Assembly (NCBI GenBank): GCA_024704765.1
Contig: JAKMXF010000044.1
Span: 372,001 to 436,000 of the forward strand
Direction of reading: 5' to 3'
From: Oopsacas minuta
Lineage: Eukaryota > Porifera > Hexactinellida > Lyssacinosida > Leucopsacidae
DNA length: 64,000 nt
Notes under the pieces: generated by a model
The model's input: the letters and a program-made list of their open reading frames with translations, nothing else
Database searches by the model: none
What the model was told of the DNA's origin: nothing
Part shown: positions 47,197 through 58,180 of the stretch, in pieces
Numbering within the stretch: the stretch's first letter is position 1
How the letters are laid out: every line of letters begins with the position of its first letter
Translations under genes and position numbers: made by a program

Positions 47197-48525
47197 TGTA
47201 CAGTTTTCAGGGATAATTACACAGAATTTAAATATTTATTGCATAATTATTCTCACCTTATTATCAGTTATTATTATTGTGCAATCGTATAAATCAAAAT
47301 ACCAACTTGTATAACAATGAACATTTGATTACTGATTACACTAATTTCCATATTTGTACACTTGCAACATAAAAATGCATGATATTACGTAGTGTTAAGG
47401 GTATATGTTACGGAACATGTTGACATCTTACTGCGGTAGATGTCTCAAATATTTGTCATTCCAGAGCCATTGTGGTGTCTAGCGCAGGGTTTCTCAAAGT
47501 ATTTTGTTCTTTTTCGAAACTAATTTAATCCTTGGCTCACTTTAATTTCACTCAATACAATTAATTTTTCAAAGCTAATTCAATACAAAAATTGACGTAG
47601 TACACTATAAGCTAATCTAACTCTCAAAGACAGCTCTAATATTATATTATTTATTTAATACATTCATCCCGGAGAGAGACACTTGTGTACAGATTTCTGT
47701 ATACTATGTAAAGATTAAGATTAAGATCCATCTATTGAATTTACAAGTATTATAGTTTCTTTAAAGTTACAATTTGGACTAAGAGAATGATCCACGCAGA
47801 CAAAAATATTCAAGCATATTGTTGTTACTATGTCAAGTGTTTGTGTATGAATTCTATGAATTCATCATCCAAATAAGTGTACTTTTAACTAATATCAAGA
47901 ACTCATTTTCGTAACGTGTAACTCATTCAAAAATTAGTTGTTGAAAATTCACAATGAATTGATACAGTTTGGCTCATGATTGTAAATACGTAGGATTGCT
48001 TCTCAGTCCAGTTTACGTCTCTTATATATTATTTATTCCTAAACTCTAATTAATACATTCTGAATTCAAATGGATTATTTATTGATATTCGGGGATACAT
48101 TCATTGAACACAAATGGACTGATCTCGTCCAGATAACACACGCATCGTCTCTCAACCGTGAAACTACCCTCGTAAACACAGAAAGGATTTATCTTTACTG
48201 ACAAATAAATCATCGGAAGTATTAATTGCCCTGGCCTTCCCGAAACTGACCTGTAAGCCAATTTTGAGAGTTTGTCCCTGGAATTGGATGAAGTATATGT
48301 GAAGCTCGGAAACCTTGCTTGAAGGCAGCATACAAAATCCCGTTAGACAAACCCTTTTAATTAATAGAATCAATAGTACAAATGAATTTGAACTTTCCTG
48401 GAAAATTGAGTAGATCTCGAATCTTCTTAATTTGGACGTAGGGATTAATTAAAACTTGAGGCTTCCTTGAATTTTCTCTTAAAAAATATTCGCATAATTT
48501 CACTAAACAAAGAAAATAATTGTAC

Positions 48526-48630
48526 TACAGTCAACATCCGCTATCTCGAATACCCGCTAACTCGAACATTCGTTATTTCGAACAGAATTTTATTTCCTTT
48601 GAGGGTTCAAGATAACGGATGTTGACTGTA
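48526..48630. mobile_element. Pogo-like MITE, family F
   Basis: TACAGTCAACATCCGCTATC on the left and GATAACGGATGTTGACTGTA on the right form inverted ends in a TA duplication. The 105-bp element contains three TCGAACATTCG-like subterminal motifs. Confidence 0.75.
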
Positions 48631-49267
48631 TATGTGTACGAGAAGAGAAATTCAATATATTATCACAAGTTAAAGATTCTACTGGTATGCAGTTCATCGA
48701 GTTAAAGGGAGCTGTAACCTTAGACTGATTTCTAAGAATTCACACAGAAATCTGTACACCAATGTCGTACTTCCATTCATCCAGCTTTGGTTTGCTGATA
48801 TATTATTTCCAAGTTTGCAACCGAATAGTTCAATATTTGGCTGGCTCCTGAATATCAGTATTCAGTATTCGGTTGACCATATATATTTCATACGCCAACC
48901 CTCACGGGACCCCCTGGATTATCCCTGATTTACAATAAATCCATAGAAATATTCAAAAATCCACGGAAATATCATACGATAAGGGATTCGTAAGAATGAC
49001 ATTTGATCTAATATATTTGGCCACCCGAATATTTGGTTATTCTACTATTGGTCAAACAACTATTCGGTTGGAGCGGTTTCAACCTGGATTATTCTCAGAA
49101 GAATTTTCTTATTCGATAACTAATATTTGATTGATCTGATAGAAAACAATTTTACATTCAAGACTCCAAATTATCAATCATTTTTCCCCAAATGCTCTGA
49201 TTTTGAAACAGTTCGTCTCTTTGTTGTGGCTTATCAAATGTACTCTGTGGCCGTGTGTATACTTACA

Positions 49268-49315
49268 CACTGAATTTATCTCATGTGTACACGTACACAT
49301 GAGATAAATTCAGTG
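49268..49315. repeat. Perfect 23-bp hairpin
   Basis: Arms of 23 bp pair exactly (CACTGAATTTATCTCATGTG plus TAC against the reverse complement) across a 2-base loop. Outside them the pairing continues imperfectly (GTGTATACTTACA with GATACGCGTACAC). A recent origin or selection is implied by the lack of mismatches. Confidence 0.85.
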
Positions 49316-50229
49316 GATACGCGTACACATAAAATTCTTTCATGCACTACTGCAACATATTTACCATATGATATTGAGAATCGGGCTCAAATTACTTCAT
49401 AGGGGATAAGCTACATCAAACTTACTAAGTTACACTAGGGGGACACTCTACTTCGGGACAGTTCATTAATTAGTTTTCTCATACCAATTGGTGTTCTCAC
49501 TTTATAATATTTGATTTTAATATCTACTTCGGTAGATGTCATCATGTTCCGGGGTAGATGTCAACATGTTCCGTAGCATTTATAATGAGCTCTTAACAAA
49601 ATATATTCAAATTTGTAAATTATGAATCCACATATCCGGGTCAGGTTTACTTCAAGGTTACGTATATTTGAACATTTCACAATGTTTAGTTACAGCGTGT
49701 CATATTTTATGTTAGAGAGTGCTAGCTATGAATGAAGCTGAAGTATATGATGTCATGATAATTGGAGGACATTTCGTCAAAAAACGTCCCAACTTTTGAC
49801 GAAGTATCACTCTGAGCTAATTACCTCTTTGAGGCTAAGTTTCAGACTTCAGAGCCTCAACTAGATTTGGGCTCCTTCAGGCGGTAACAGGATCATATGA
49901 CACTTGTGCCTCCCTACCCTGATAGAACTCTGTCCACATATTTTAAAGCCACACGACATGACATCACTAAAGACTAGTCAGGAGGTAATAGGACATATAG
50001 AAAAACTAGAGTATTATCCTGTATGTATTAGTGTATTTCCTAATTTAATAGCTAAGTTCATGTAACTACAGTTGAAAATTGTGAGTGCAGCTGCTATAGG
50101 GAGATATCATAATGTCATGGACGATGTGCGACGTCCTTCCGTGCGGCCGTGCGAAATATAGTGGTCCGATATGCTAAATTGAAAATTGGTACACATATAC
50201 ATATTTGCTCAGGGGGTATCAATTTAATA

Positions 50230-50369
50230 TACAGTAGAACTCGGATAAGACGTACCCCCTCGGGAAACAGAAATTAGTACGTCTTATCCGAATATGTTTG
50301 CATTACAAATAATGATGACTGATATTTTGGGATATAAGAAATAGTACGTCTTATCCGAGTTCTACTGTA
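50230..50369. mobile_element. Pogo-like MITE, family A, copy 4
   Basis: The best preserved copy. CAGTAGAACTCGGATAAGAC at the left and its exact inverse at the right lie inside a TA duplication. An extra inverted ACGTCTTATCCGAATA lies 50 bp in. It is 140 bp long. Confidence 0.8.
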
Positions 50370-50604
50370 TGTGATATTTTCACATATTTCTTGTAGAATT
50401 CAAAGGAATGCTAGAAATTAGATTTTAATATTCTCCATGTTGTCAGGTGTATTTGGGTATATAGAGCCCGATTTTTGAGATTTTAAGAATCTGTAACTTA
50501 CAAACTCTAGAGATATCATACTTGTATGATTAATCATATTTTAACATACTTTTTCCAGAATTCCTACTTATTATATTTTCCATCTATTTCCATAGCTTGA
50601 TTAA

Positions 50605-52171
50605 AATTACACGTTAAACTTGTTCTGCCTATTGATTGGCTGTATTATATTCTGCCAATTATAATTGGTTTTGGTATATTTTTGTATTTCGAATTTGAAT
50701 ACATAATAACATACCACAGATGGTAGTTTGTATGTTTCTTTCTTCTTCCTCTATCATTCCTCTATGAAGGCTATTTCTACCTACGAAACCTTGTTGTAAT
50801 GCACATGCATAGCGCCCCAACACAGCACGCGAAGAGGGTTACAGAAGTGCAAAATTGTGTGAAGAAATGGCAAAAAGAGGGAAATGGTCGTAAGATGTGC
50901 ACTGCGCGTCCTTCCTTCCTCTCCATGACTTTAAGGTATGGTGCATACAAGGACACTAATTGGAAAGTGCCAATTAATTTGCATGATATTCTGGAGATAA
51001 ATGTAAGAGATGAAACCATTAAAGCAGAACCCTTAGTGACGATGGGTCAGATTCTGCTAGTTTAATCCCCAAAGGTTGAACCTTGGCTAGTGTACCAGAA
51101 CTTGACGACTTGACAGTCGGGGGCCTAATCATGGGTGTAGGCGTGGAATCTTCTTCACACATATACGGACTGTTCCAACACATTTGTGTGTCTTTCGATA
51201 TTATAACCTCAGATGGTGATTTAGTGCATTGTAGCAAAACAGAGCACCAAGATCTATTCCATGCTATCCCATGGTCTCACGGTAGTATCGGATTTCTAGT
51301 AGCAGCTGAGCTAAAGATTATTCCTTCTAAGCCTTTTGTTAAGTTAAATTATTTTCCTTTTGAAAGTAAAAAAGTCATTTATTGAAAGTTTTACTAAAGA
51401 ATCAAACGATGATAAAAATGATTTTGTTGAAGGAATTTTATTAACAAAATGTTCTGGAGTGGTGATGCTGGTACTTATTCCGACGCACCTAAAGCTGCAA
51501 GCGCGATTAACCGCATTGGACAATTTTGGAAGCCTTGGTTCTACAAATATTTGGAGACGATACAATCTACAGGCTCTTGTACTGAGTATATTCCTCTGAG
51601 AGATTATTATCACAGACACACAAGCGGGATGTTCTGGGAGATGGAAGAGATCATACCATTCGGTAATCATCCTGTCTTCCGTTTTGCCTGTGGTTGGTTA
51701 ATGCCACCCAAAGCGTCCTTACTAAAGTTAACGCAAGGAAAGACAATAAAACGACTCTATGAAGAGAAACATGTGATTCAGGACATGTTCATGCCAGTTG
51801 ATACTCTCTCTGAAATTTTGGAGGTTTTTGAAGAGCAATTTAAAGTTTACCCTCTCTGGTTGTGTCCGTTCAAACTTCCACAAAATCCAGGTCTAGTCCA
51901 CCCCAAGCAAGATAAGACTATGATGTATGTAGATGTAGGAGCTTACAGTGTGCCTAAAGTTGAAAACTTCCAAGCGAAAAAGGCTTTGAAATGTGTCGAA
52001 CATTTCGTGTGTAAGAAGGATGGGTTTCAAATGCTGTATGCAGATAATACATTAACTCGTGAGGAGTTTGGTGAGATGTTTGATCGTGAGCTTTATGATA
52101 ATGTTAGGGAGAGATATGGATGTGTGAATGCATTTCCTGATGTCTATGATAAGGTAGGAAGACATGCATAG
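50605..52171 (+). pseudogene. DHCR24 pseudogene (delta24-sterol reductase)
   Basis: A decayed copy of DHCR24, the ER flavoenzyme that reduces the sterol side-chain double bond. Similarity runs nearly the full length: an N-terminal membrane part (FLLPLSFLYEGYFYLRNLVV), the FAD domain (PELDDLTVGGLIMG, ESSSHIYGLFQHIC, SIGFLVAAELKIIP) and the C-terminal half (YIPLRDYYHRHT, IIPFGNHPVFRF, YPLWLCPF, GFQMLYAD). Breaks seen: in-frame TAG at 50724-50726, one base lost near 51046-51050, TGG changed to TGA at 51077-51079, one base gained in the A-run near 51370 and one lost near 51465. No convincing start ATG is present. The copy has no introns. Being intronless could mean retrocopying, but neighbours here are also intron-poor. 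Some indels could be assembly errors, but not all five. Confidence 0.88.
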
Positions 52172-52628
52172 AAGTGATTGCAATAATTTGAATCAAAGCT
52201 CTCTATGTTTATGTACATGTATACGTATATTTGATTATCCCCCTTTCTTAATTCGTTATTCGTATATTTTGCTAGATCGTATTTTTTGTATATTTTTGGT
52301 TGATAATGTTTTCTTGAAATAATATGTATTTATGCTAAATTCATTCGCTATACTCTTCCTTTCAGTTTGAATTACACTTTGAATAGTATACAAACATATA
52401 ATATACGTGTGTTTTGTAGTGGTCATGAATTCAATGGAACTTCTTTAATACGATCACCAACGGATGGTTTGTTCGCTTTATCAGGAGTTCGTATTAACCT
52501 GAGTAATACCAATTGAACAAATATTCAGGGATCTGATTTTGTGTGAATATTTGTTCGTCTTTCCTGAAATTCGTATTATCGAGGTTACACTTTCTTTATA
52601 CTATTGGATAGTCACATTAGCTTATAAA
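52172..52628. promoter_or_regulatory. PNO1 upstream region with a MITE-like insert
   Basis: Between the pseudogene and PNO1 lies a degenerate MITE-like sequence at about 52436-52590 (AATGGAACTTCTTTAATACG against ATTCGTATTATCGAGGTTAC). Inside it 13-bp arms GAACAAATATTCA (52515-52527) and TGAATATTTGTTC (52544-52556) pair perfectly. It ends within about 40 bp of the start codon, so the PNO1 promoter or 5' untranslated region probably derives in part from it. Confidence 0.45.
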
Positions 52629-53306
52629 ATGGCTACAAATACTCCAACTAGTCCTGATGACGTAGCATCTGAGTTAGATACAGTTACTCTACTAGAGAGC
52701 ACTGTAGAACAAGAGATGGATGTGTTAGATACTCCTATCAATATTAAAAACAAGAAACAAGCTGTTGATTTCCGCAGAATCCCTGTACCCCCGAATCGAT
52801 TCACTCCCCTCAAGAACAACTGGATGAAAATATTCACACCTTGTGTTCAACATATGCAGCTACACATTAGAATAAATTTACGTAATAAATGTGTAGAACT
52901 CAAAACTTCAAAGGAAACGACAGACCCGGGCGCCATTCAGAAAGCAGCTGATTTTGTCAAAGCATTTATGCTAGGTTTTGAAGTTGATGACGCAATAGCT
53001 CTACTAAGATTAGATGAATTGTTTATTGAATCATTTGAGATACAGGACGTTAAACCGTTGAAAGGAGACCATCTCTCCCGAGCTATTGGAAGGATCGCTG
53101 GGAGGGGTGGTAAGACTAAATTCACTATTGAGAATATAACAAAGACTAGAGTCGTCCTAGCTGAAAGTAAGATACATATTCTAGGTGCATACCAGAATAT
53201 TAGGGTGGCAAGAACCGCGATTTGTAATCTTATCCTCGGCAGTCCTCCTTCTAAGGTGTATGGTTCTCTGAAGATTATTGCTAGCAGAATACAAGCTCAA
53301 CTCTAA
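52629..53306 (+). CDS. PNO1: PNO1, 40S assembly factor
   Basis: The KH-domain protein PNO1 (yeast Dim2), which binds the 3' end of pre-18S rRNA, recruits the dimethylase and blocks early NOB1 cleavage at site D. A single exon encodes 225 residues. [20 protein letters not shown] opens the conserved part. [34 protein letters not shown] and [20 protein letters not shown] follow, the last including the KH GxxG loop. It ends [19 protein letters not shown]. The start is the ATG at 52629 (MATNTPTS). The longer open frame begins at a TTG and is not needed. It is followed 123 bp later by a zinc-finger gene in the same direction. Confidence 0.96.
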   Translation: MATNTPTSPDDVASELDTVTLLESTVEQEMDVLDTPINIKNKKQAVDFRRIPVPPNRFTPLKNNWMKIFTPCVQHMQLHIRINLRNKCVELKTSKETTDPGAIQKAADFVKAFMLGFEVDDAIALLRLDELFIESFEIQDVKPLKGDHLSRAIGRIAGRGGKTKFTIENITKTRVVLAESKIHILGAYQNIRVARTAICNLILGSPPSKVYGSLKIIASRIQAQL

Positions 53307-53429
53307 TAGAATATTTACCAGTTCTATAGTATCATTTGAATATAGTGTATTGTATTAGAACGATAAATTCATTTATTTTAATGTTTATAATTTGTAATTG
53401 TATTTATTCGTAGAATTTAGTTAATTGAA

Positions 53430-54461
53430 ATGGCGATGGAAGAACCAAACTCTTCCACCTTCAACATAGAGTTGTTAGAAGATCCTCAGGACTCTATCGA
53501 TCCCTCCCTTATATCTGAAAATTGTAGCCTATTCTACGAGAGAGCGGAACAAGGCTACATATGTAAGGTATGTGATCACCAATACGCATCACGAAGATAC
53601 GTACTATTCCACCTAACCAACTCTCATAACATACCTACACACTCCTGGCCTACTTGTGATAAATGTGGTAAGATATTCACGAAACCTTCAAAACTAGCAG
53701 TTCATATTAATAACCATCCTAAGATGAAACTTGAAAAAGATTCTGACATAATTGATAATTTTCAGGTAATCTATCCTTGTAAAACTACTGACATTAAAGT
53801 AATAAAATCGCCACCTACAGCTACAGAGCATCATCCTAAGAGCACCAAGCACAGGACACCAAAACCTAAGCTTTTGACAGTTTATTTCATCAGATCATCT
53901 CTCCCGGAAACTTACAAGTCTAATCCTCATAAGTGTGGTAAATGCTTCAAATCTTTCCTTACACTACAAGATAGAGATATTCATAGAGAATTGATACACA
54001 CGGAAATATCCTCTCTCACTCCTCAGAGCAAAGCTGTTACCAGAAAGACAAAACGTAATTTGAAAAGGATGAAACTAAACAAATTAAAGAACAAACAAAC
54101 ACACAGATCTAGCAAACCAGTAAGCAATGCTACATCATCAAAAAACTCTACGTTTTCTGATGCTAATGATCCAGGTCCCTCTCAGAGAAAGAAAATAGGG
54201 AGACCACTCGGTTCTATGAGCAGAAAGTATTCATATTCTCATCCTGACAGTCTAAATGAATCTGCACGGCTAGGAGATACAGATAATGATTCTAATCTCA
54301 TCACCTTTATTAGGAGAGAAAATTCAACATCTCCTATAGATTCTGAGTTAATGAACATGTCAAGTTTCCTGATTCCTAAAGAAGAGATAGAAGATGGAAA
54401 ATACTCTCCTCCTCGCGAATTTAATATTCTAATGAATGACCCTTCTACTAATATTATGTAG
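53430..54461 (+). CDS. C2H2 zinc-finger protein
   Basis: A probable nuclear DNA- or RNA-binding protein of 343 residues, coded by one exon. Three C2H2 fingers are visible: C45/C48/H61/H66, C76/C79/H92/H96 and C169/C172/H185/H190. The first two are separated by nine residues and not the TGEKP linker, and the third stands apart, so this is not a polydactyl array. After them come a basic stretch (TRKTKRNLKRMKLNKLKNK), likely a nuclear signal, and an AT-hook-like KKIGRPLGS near residue 255. A Ser/Glu-rich tail ends the protein. No vertebrate orthologue was recognised. Confidence 0.8.
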   Translation: MAMEEPNSSTFNIELLEDPQDSIDPSLISENCSLFYERAEQGYICKVCDHQYASRRYVLFHLTNSHNIPTHSWPTCDKCGKIFTKPSKLAVHINNHPKMKLEKDSDIIDNFQVIYPCKTTDIKVIKSPPTATEHHPKSTKHRTPKPKLLTVYFIRSSLPETYKSNPHKCGKCFKSFLTLQDRDIHRELIHTEISSLTPQSKAVTRKTKRNLKRMKLNKLKNKQTHRSSKPVSNATSSKNSTFSDANDPGPSQRKKIGRPLGSMSRKYSYSHPDSLNESARLGDTDNDSNLITFIRRENSTSPIDSELMNMSSFLIPKEEIEDGKYSPPREFNILMNDPSTNIM

Positions 54462-56335
54462 ACACAGTCTCTTAAATGATTTGTTTCAATCCTTTTGAGT
54501 TTTGTATTTTTCGTTGATTAATTGTATAAAACTCGAATAATTACAATATCACATAATTAATATTACATGGACATTACATCAATATTTTCAGTTTACTATA
54601 TACAAAGATTTTAAGGAGGTTTTAATTGCGAGGGAGAATCTTTGAGTTTTCTTTTTTGGATAATGTATTTTACTCAAGGTTCACAATTTCGCAGATTCAT
54701 CATAATTCATATGATTAATCATATTTTTTTGCATATTATTCAAAATGATGCTAAATTTTTTTAAATACTGTTTGTCACGAGTAATCAAGCATGTGGATAC
54801 TGATTTTGACATTTTCAAATCTCTCACTCAGTGATTAATCATATGATTAATCATATTTTCACACCGTTTTACACCTTTTCAATTTGATGCTAGAGATTTC
54901 GGTTCATTAAGTTAGACAGGGGTAATTGCAGGAGGATAATTATTCGGAATCCTATCCATAGGATTTGCGGATAAACCAGTACAGTAGGGGACTAATAATT
55001 ATTGAATATACTAAAATATTTCTCAAATCCAGGAACCCAAAATAATACGGGGTATGGTGCATGAGGTATCTACACTACGGGGTTAGGGAGCACGCCCCCC
55101 TGGAAAGAACAAAAACAAATACCCTGAGCTGCACTACCAGTTTGTCGGCTGGACACTTTTTGGTTATCTAACACAAGGTTTCCCAATTAGTAGGTCGCAG
55201 TGCCACTTGTCATTGATAACAAAGTTTGAAGCGCCAATATCCCTTACAACAACACAAATTATATTATGTATAATCATAATTGAGGTTAGTGAACTATTCC
55301 GCACCAATTCCGATTCTAAGATCTGCCCGAAATCCGCGCGCATTCATTTGATAAACCCTGCTTTCAAGGATTCTTAGGTATCCTGAGTGTAAATTAATTA
55401 GAGAAATCTATTAATTGGGAATGATGCAGATGGCCAGTGCAACTTGAAAATGTATAATTGGACAGCTAGCTTATTCAAATCGAATCATAGAATTTCATAC
55501 TTAAACAGCATCACCTGGATAATGGAGCACCATCATCGGCTGACACATTTTGTGTATCCTTGTCGATTTCGCTCAATTGGCATATTGTCATAACTACAAC
55601 CGTGAACTATGTAGTTCACTCTACAACTTATGCCTAGCAGGGTAACAGGGGCGGTCTTAGTATTTTACATGGTAGCTAATTCTATTCTTATGGCCTAGAA
55701 AGAGCAATATATCTAAGATTAACTACGATACAAAGTGGCTCTAGAACGTTGTATAATTAATTATGTTGCATCAAATGTAACGAATTACATCACGGCCAAA
55801 ATACGGGCAAAAAGAAGACTAAAAAATGACACGTAGCCGTAAGAAGGATTTCTTCCAAAAGAAAGACATCTAATCATCCTTTAACCTTATACCATAACAT
55901 AGTCAATAACTGTATAGGGTTCATAGAAAGCCATTTTAACTTGGTTATAACTATGGATACATGACATTTAGAGAAAAATCATAATGAGAAAAATATAAAT
56001 ATTCCCACACAATAAAAATAATTGGTCATCTGATACCAAAATCAAATTGCCAATCTCCTTAACTAGATCAAAAGATTTATCGCTAAATTTGTGAATTTCT
56101 CCCGAAATTCATGCGCATTGTCTTGGTTAGGTTACTCTGCTCTTCATTGAGAATTTCGAGGTAATGAGCTATCGCTGTATTCTCCACCAGTGCAAGGAAT
56201 AAACTCACTGGCCATATCGTGTAATCTGATATAAAGAAATAGGCACCATTTATCATACTAATCTATATTAGAAGATTGCTATGCTATAATTATGCTTATA
56301 AGGAAAACTTATTCGTTATTTATATTTGATTGATA
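54462..56335. other. Intergenic, 1.9 kb
   Basis: No gene is supported. The dyad CATATGATTAATCATAT occurs near 54706 and again near 54833, the second within a longer tandem. A hAT-like terminal fragment (CAAGGTTTCCCAATTAGTAG) lies near 55173. The rest is AT-rich. Confidence 0.5.
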
Positions 56336-58180
56336 ATGTCTCTAGTTCGAAAAGTAATTCTTGCTATTTCCATCTCATTGCTCATTTTGACTATTCAAAC
56401 AGAACGGGTCTGTCCTCCTAACTTTTCTACTGAATATCAATCTCTCTGCTCTATTCCTTCTGTTTGTGACTGTGACTATTATCGTGGTTGCAGAGAATGC
56501 TGTTCCTACATTCCAATATCAAACTTGTGTAACTACACATCATCTAACTATTTCTCTATCGATAGCAGTAGCACAGTATTGAGCTGTGACACAGGCTACT
56601 CTCTACTCTACGTAGATTCTCTCTCTTTCTTTAGAAAGTGTTCTGAATACTGTGAATGTGATGCAAACACTAACAATTGTGAATATTGCTGTAAGGTAAC
56701 AGAGCTCTCTTGTTATAGAAGAGAGTCAGTAGTTGTAAATACTACCATTAGTTTCACTGATATCAAATCTATCGCATCATTAGCCACTCTCCCAACTAAC
56801 TATACTGCTACTCTTCGCAATCCGATTATTGATCAGGGAGCATGTGGATCCAGCCACGCCATATCAGCTGCTAGCGTATTCTCAGAGAGATTGAGTAGAT
56901 TCTACGGTACGATGGTATCTGTATCTCCTCAGAACTTTCTATGCCAAGGAACTTCTATCTTTAATTCCACGATTAACCTGTATCCAGGCTGTTCGGGTGG
57001 TATTGCATACGATGTACTCAGTTCTCTGAGTGAGTATCCAGGTCACTTGACTTGTACTGGAGGTTGTAGGACAGGATGTCTACCTTATGATGGGTACTAC
57101 GGGGGAGTGATTGATGTCAGTTCTGCTAGCCAGTGTAGAGTTGGATTCACAAAAGATGAGTCAGTTGTTACAGAAATAAGATGTCTAACTGCTTGCAATT
57201 GTAGTACACAAGCTAATTGTGATTGTTGTAAGCGAGAAGACAACTTCTGTTTAGCAGATGTATTTAACTACTCTACTGCTTGTGATGCTCTCCCCCCTGA
57301 CACGCCATACCGTACTTCTTGTACTGACACCTGTACCGCAGGATGTTCCAACCCCGCCTTCTCTTCACAGGAGAGATATCGAGCTAGAAATGTAACAACT
57401 TGTTTGATATATAACGGAAATTGGCCAGCTATGCCCAATGCTGATTTAGAGAGTGTAGTTATGTGTAATCTCTTCACTGAGGGTGTTATGACTGTAACAA
57501 TGCTAGTGAATGACACATTCCTTACTTTCTTTCAGGACAACCCTGACAGAATATTCAACAGCTCGTCTCCCCAGGGTCTGTCTATCGGGGTACAGACATT
57601 CGTGTTGATAGGCTGGGGAGTAGGGAGTGGTAGTCCTGGGATAAAGTTCTGGAGATTGGCCACCAACTGGGGGACTAAATTCGGGTTAGATGGGGTTATT
57701 TTGGTAGAACGAGGCATCAATTTACTCAATATAGAGAGTGAGATCTGTATGATTGGAGCTGCAGCAGATCTCCCCAACCCTCAGCAACAGGTCAGCGGAG
57801 AATCCCCGGGCATTCCCTTCCTCTCCAGTCAGAGAGATCTGCCTGAAACAAACCAATGGTTTTCTCTCCAGACAGACGATACAGACTTGCAAGCTGCCAT
57901 GTCAAAGCTATATGGCAGTAACATAACAGTTGCTAATGACGTCACTGTCCTAATTTCTCAAGGACAACTAGCTTCTGGACTGTTAATATATGCTAACTTT
58001 AGTGTTGGGAATTTTAGTTATGAAGGGTTGGTGTTACGTCCAGCTTACGACAGCAGTGAGTATGTGATTATTAATAATGTACCTCCAATAGATCGTCTTC
58101 TCAGTTCTTCTCCACTCATCCTGGGTAACGCTCTCCTGCTTGCTATCTTGCTTGTTTTTCTACCCATAATATTGTTTTAG
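56336..58180 (+). CDS. TINAG-like inactive cathepsin B, membrane-tethered
   Basis: A secretory-route protein of 614 residues in one exon. A signal peptide (about 1-22) leads into Cys-rich, somatomedin-B-like modules (SVCDCDYYRGCRECC, then EYCECDANTNNCEYCC). From about residue 150 a cathepsin B-type peptidase fold follows (NPIIDQGACGSSHAISAAS, VSPQNFLC, GCSGG, LIGWGV, WRLATNWG, GINLLNIESE). The catalytic Cys is Ser (173), the His position is Gln (420) and the Asn position of NSW is Thr (443), while the oxyanion Gln167 stays. It should be inactive, like TINAG/TINAGL1, whose SPQNxLxC text it shares. About 120 residues with another CNCSTQANCDCC cluster are inserted in the fold. The C-terminal 20 residues are hydrophobic (ALLLAILLVFLPIILF), a GPI signal or membrane anchor. 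The start is the ATG at 56336, and the two codons before it are not a start. Confidence 0.85.
   Translation: MSLVRKVILAISISLLILTIQTERVCPPNFSTEYQSLCSIPSVCDCDYYRGCRECCSYIPISNLCNYTSSNYFSIDSSSTVLSCDTGYSLLYVDSLSFFRKCSEYCECDANTNNCEYCCKVTELSCYRRESVVVNTTISFTDIKSIASLATLPTNYTATLRNPIIDQGACGSSHAISAASVFSERLSRFYGTMVSVSPQNFLCQGTSIFNSTINLYPGCSGGIAYDVLSSLSEYPGHLTCTGGCRTGCLPYDGYYGGVIDVSSASQCRVGFTKDESVVTEIRCLTACNCSTQANCDCCKREDNFCLADVFNYSTACDALPPDTPYRTSCTDTCTAGCSNPAFSSQERYRARNVTTCLIYNGNWPAMPNADLESVVMCNLFTEGVMTVTMLVNDTFLTFFQDNPDRIFNSSSPQGLSIGVQTFVLIGWGVGSGSPGIKFWRLATNWGTKFGLDGVILVERGINLLNIESEICMIGAAADLPNPQQQVSGESPGIPFLSSQRDLPETNQWFSLQTDDTDLQAAMSKLYGSNITVANDVTVLISQGQLASGLLIYANFSVGNFSYEGLVLRPAYDSSEYVIINNVPPIDRLLSSSPLILGNALLLAILLVFLPIILF

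Larger units (their letters stand above)
45268..50604. other. Intergenic, 5.3 kb of repeats
   Basis: No intact gene is supported. It contains a coding-like fragment at 45854-46051, MITEs at 46520-46681, 48526-48630 and 50230-50369, the TATTAC array, a hAT-like terminus (GCAGGGTTTCTCAAAGT) near 47483, a region at 48820-49090 with several CGAATAGTTNAATATTTGG-like motifs and a perfect hairpin at 49268-49315. Confidence 0.6.

Noticed and set aside
46728-47216. 162-codon poly-Leu/Ile open frame
   Set aside because: It is the translation of the TATTAC array and not a protein.
50799-51065. Treating the DHCR24 pieces as separate small genes
   Set aside because: The frames align consecutively to one protein and are separated by single-base shifts and stops, so they are one pseudogene.
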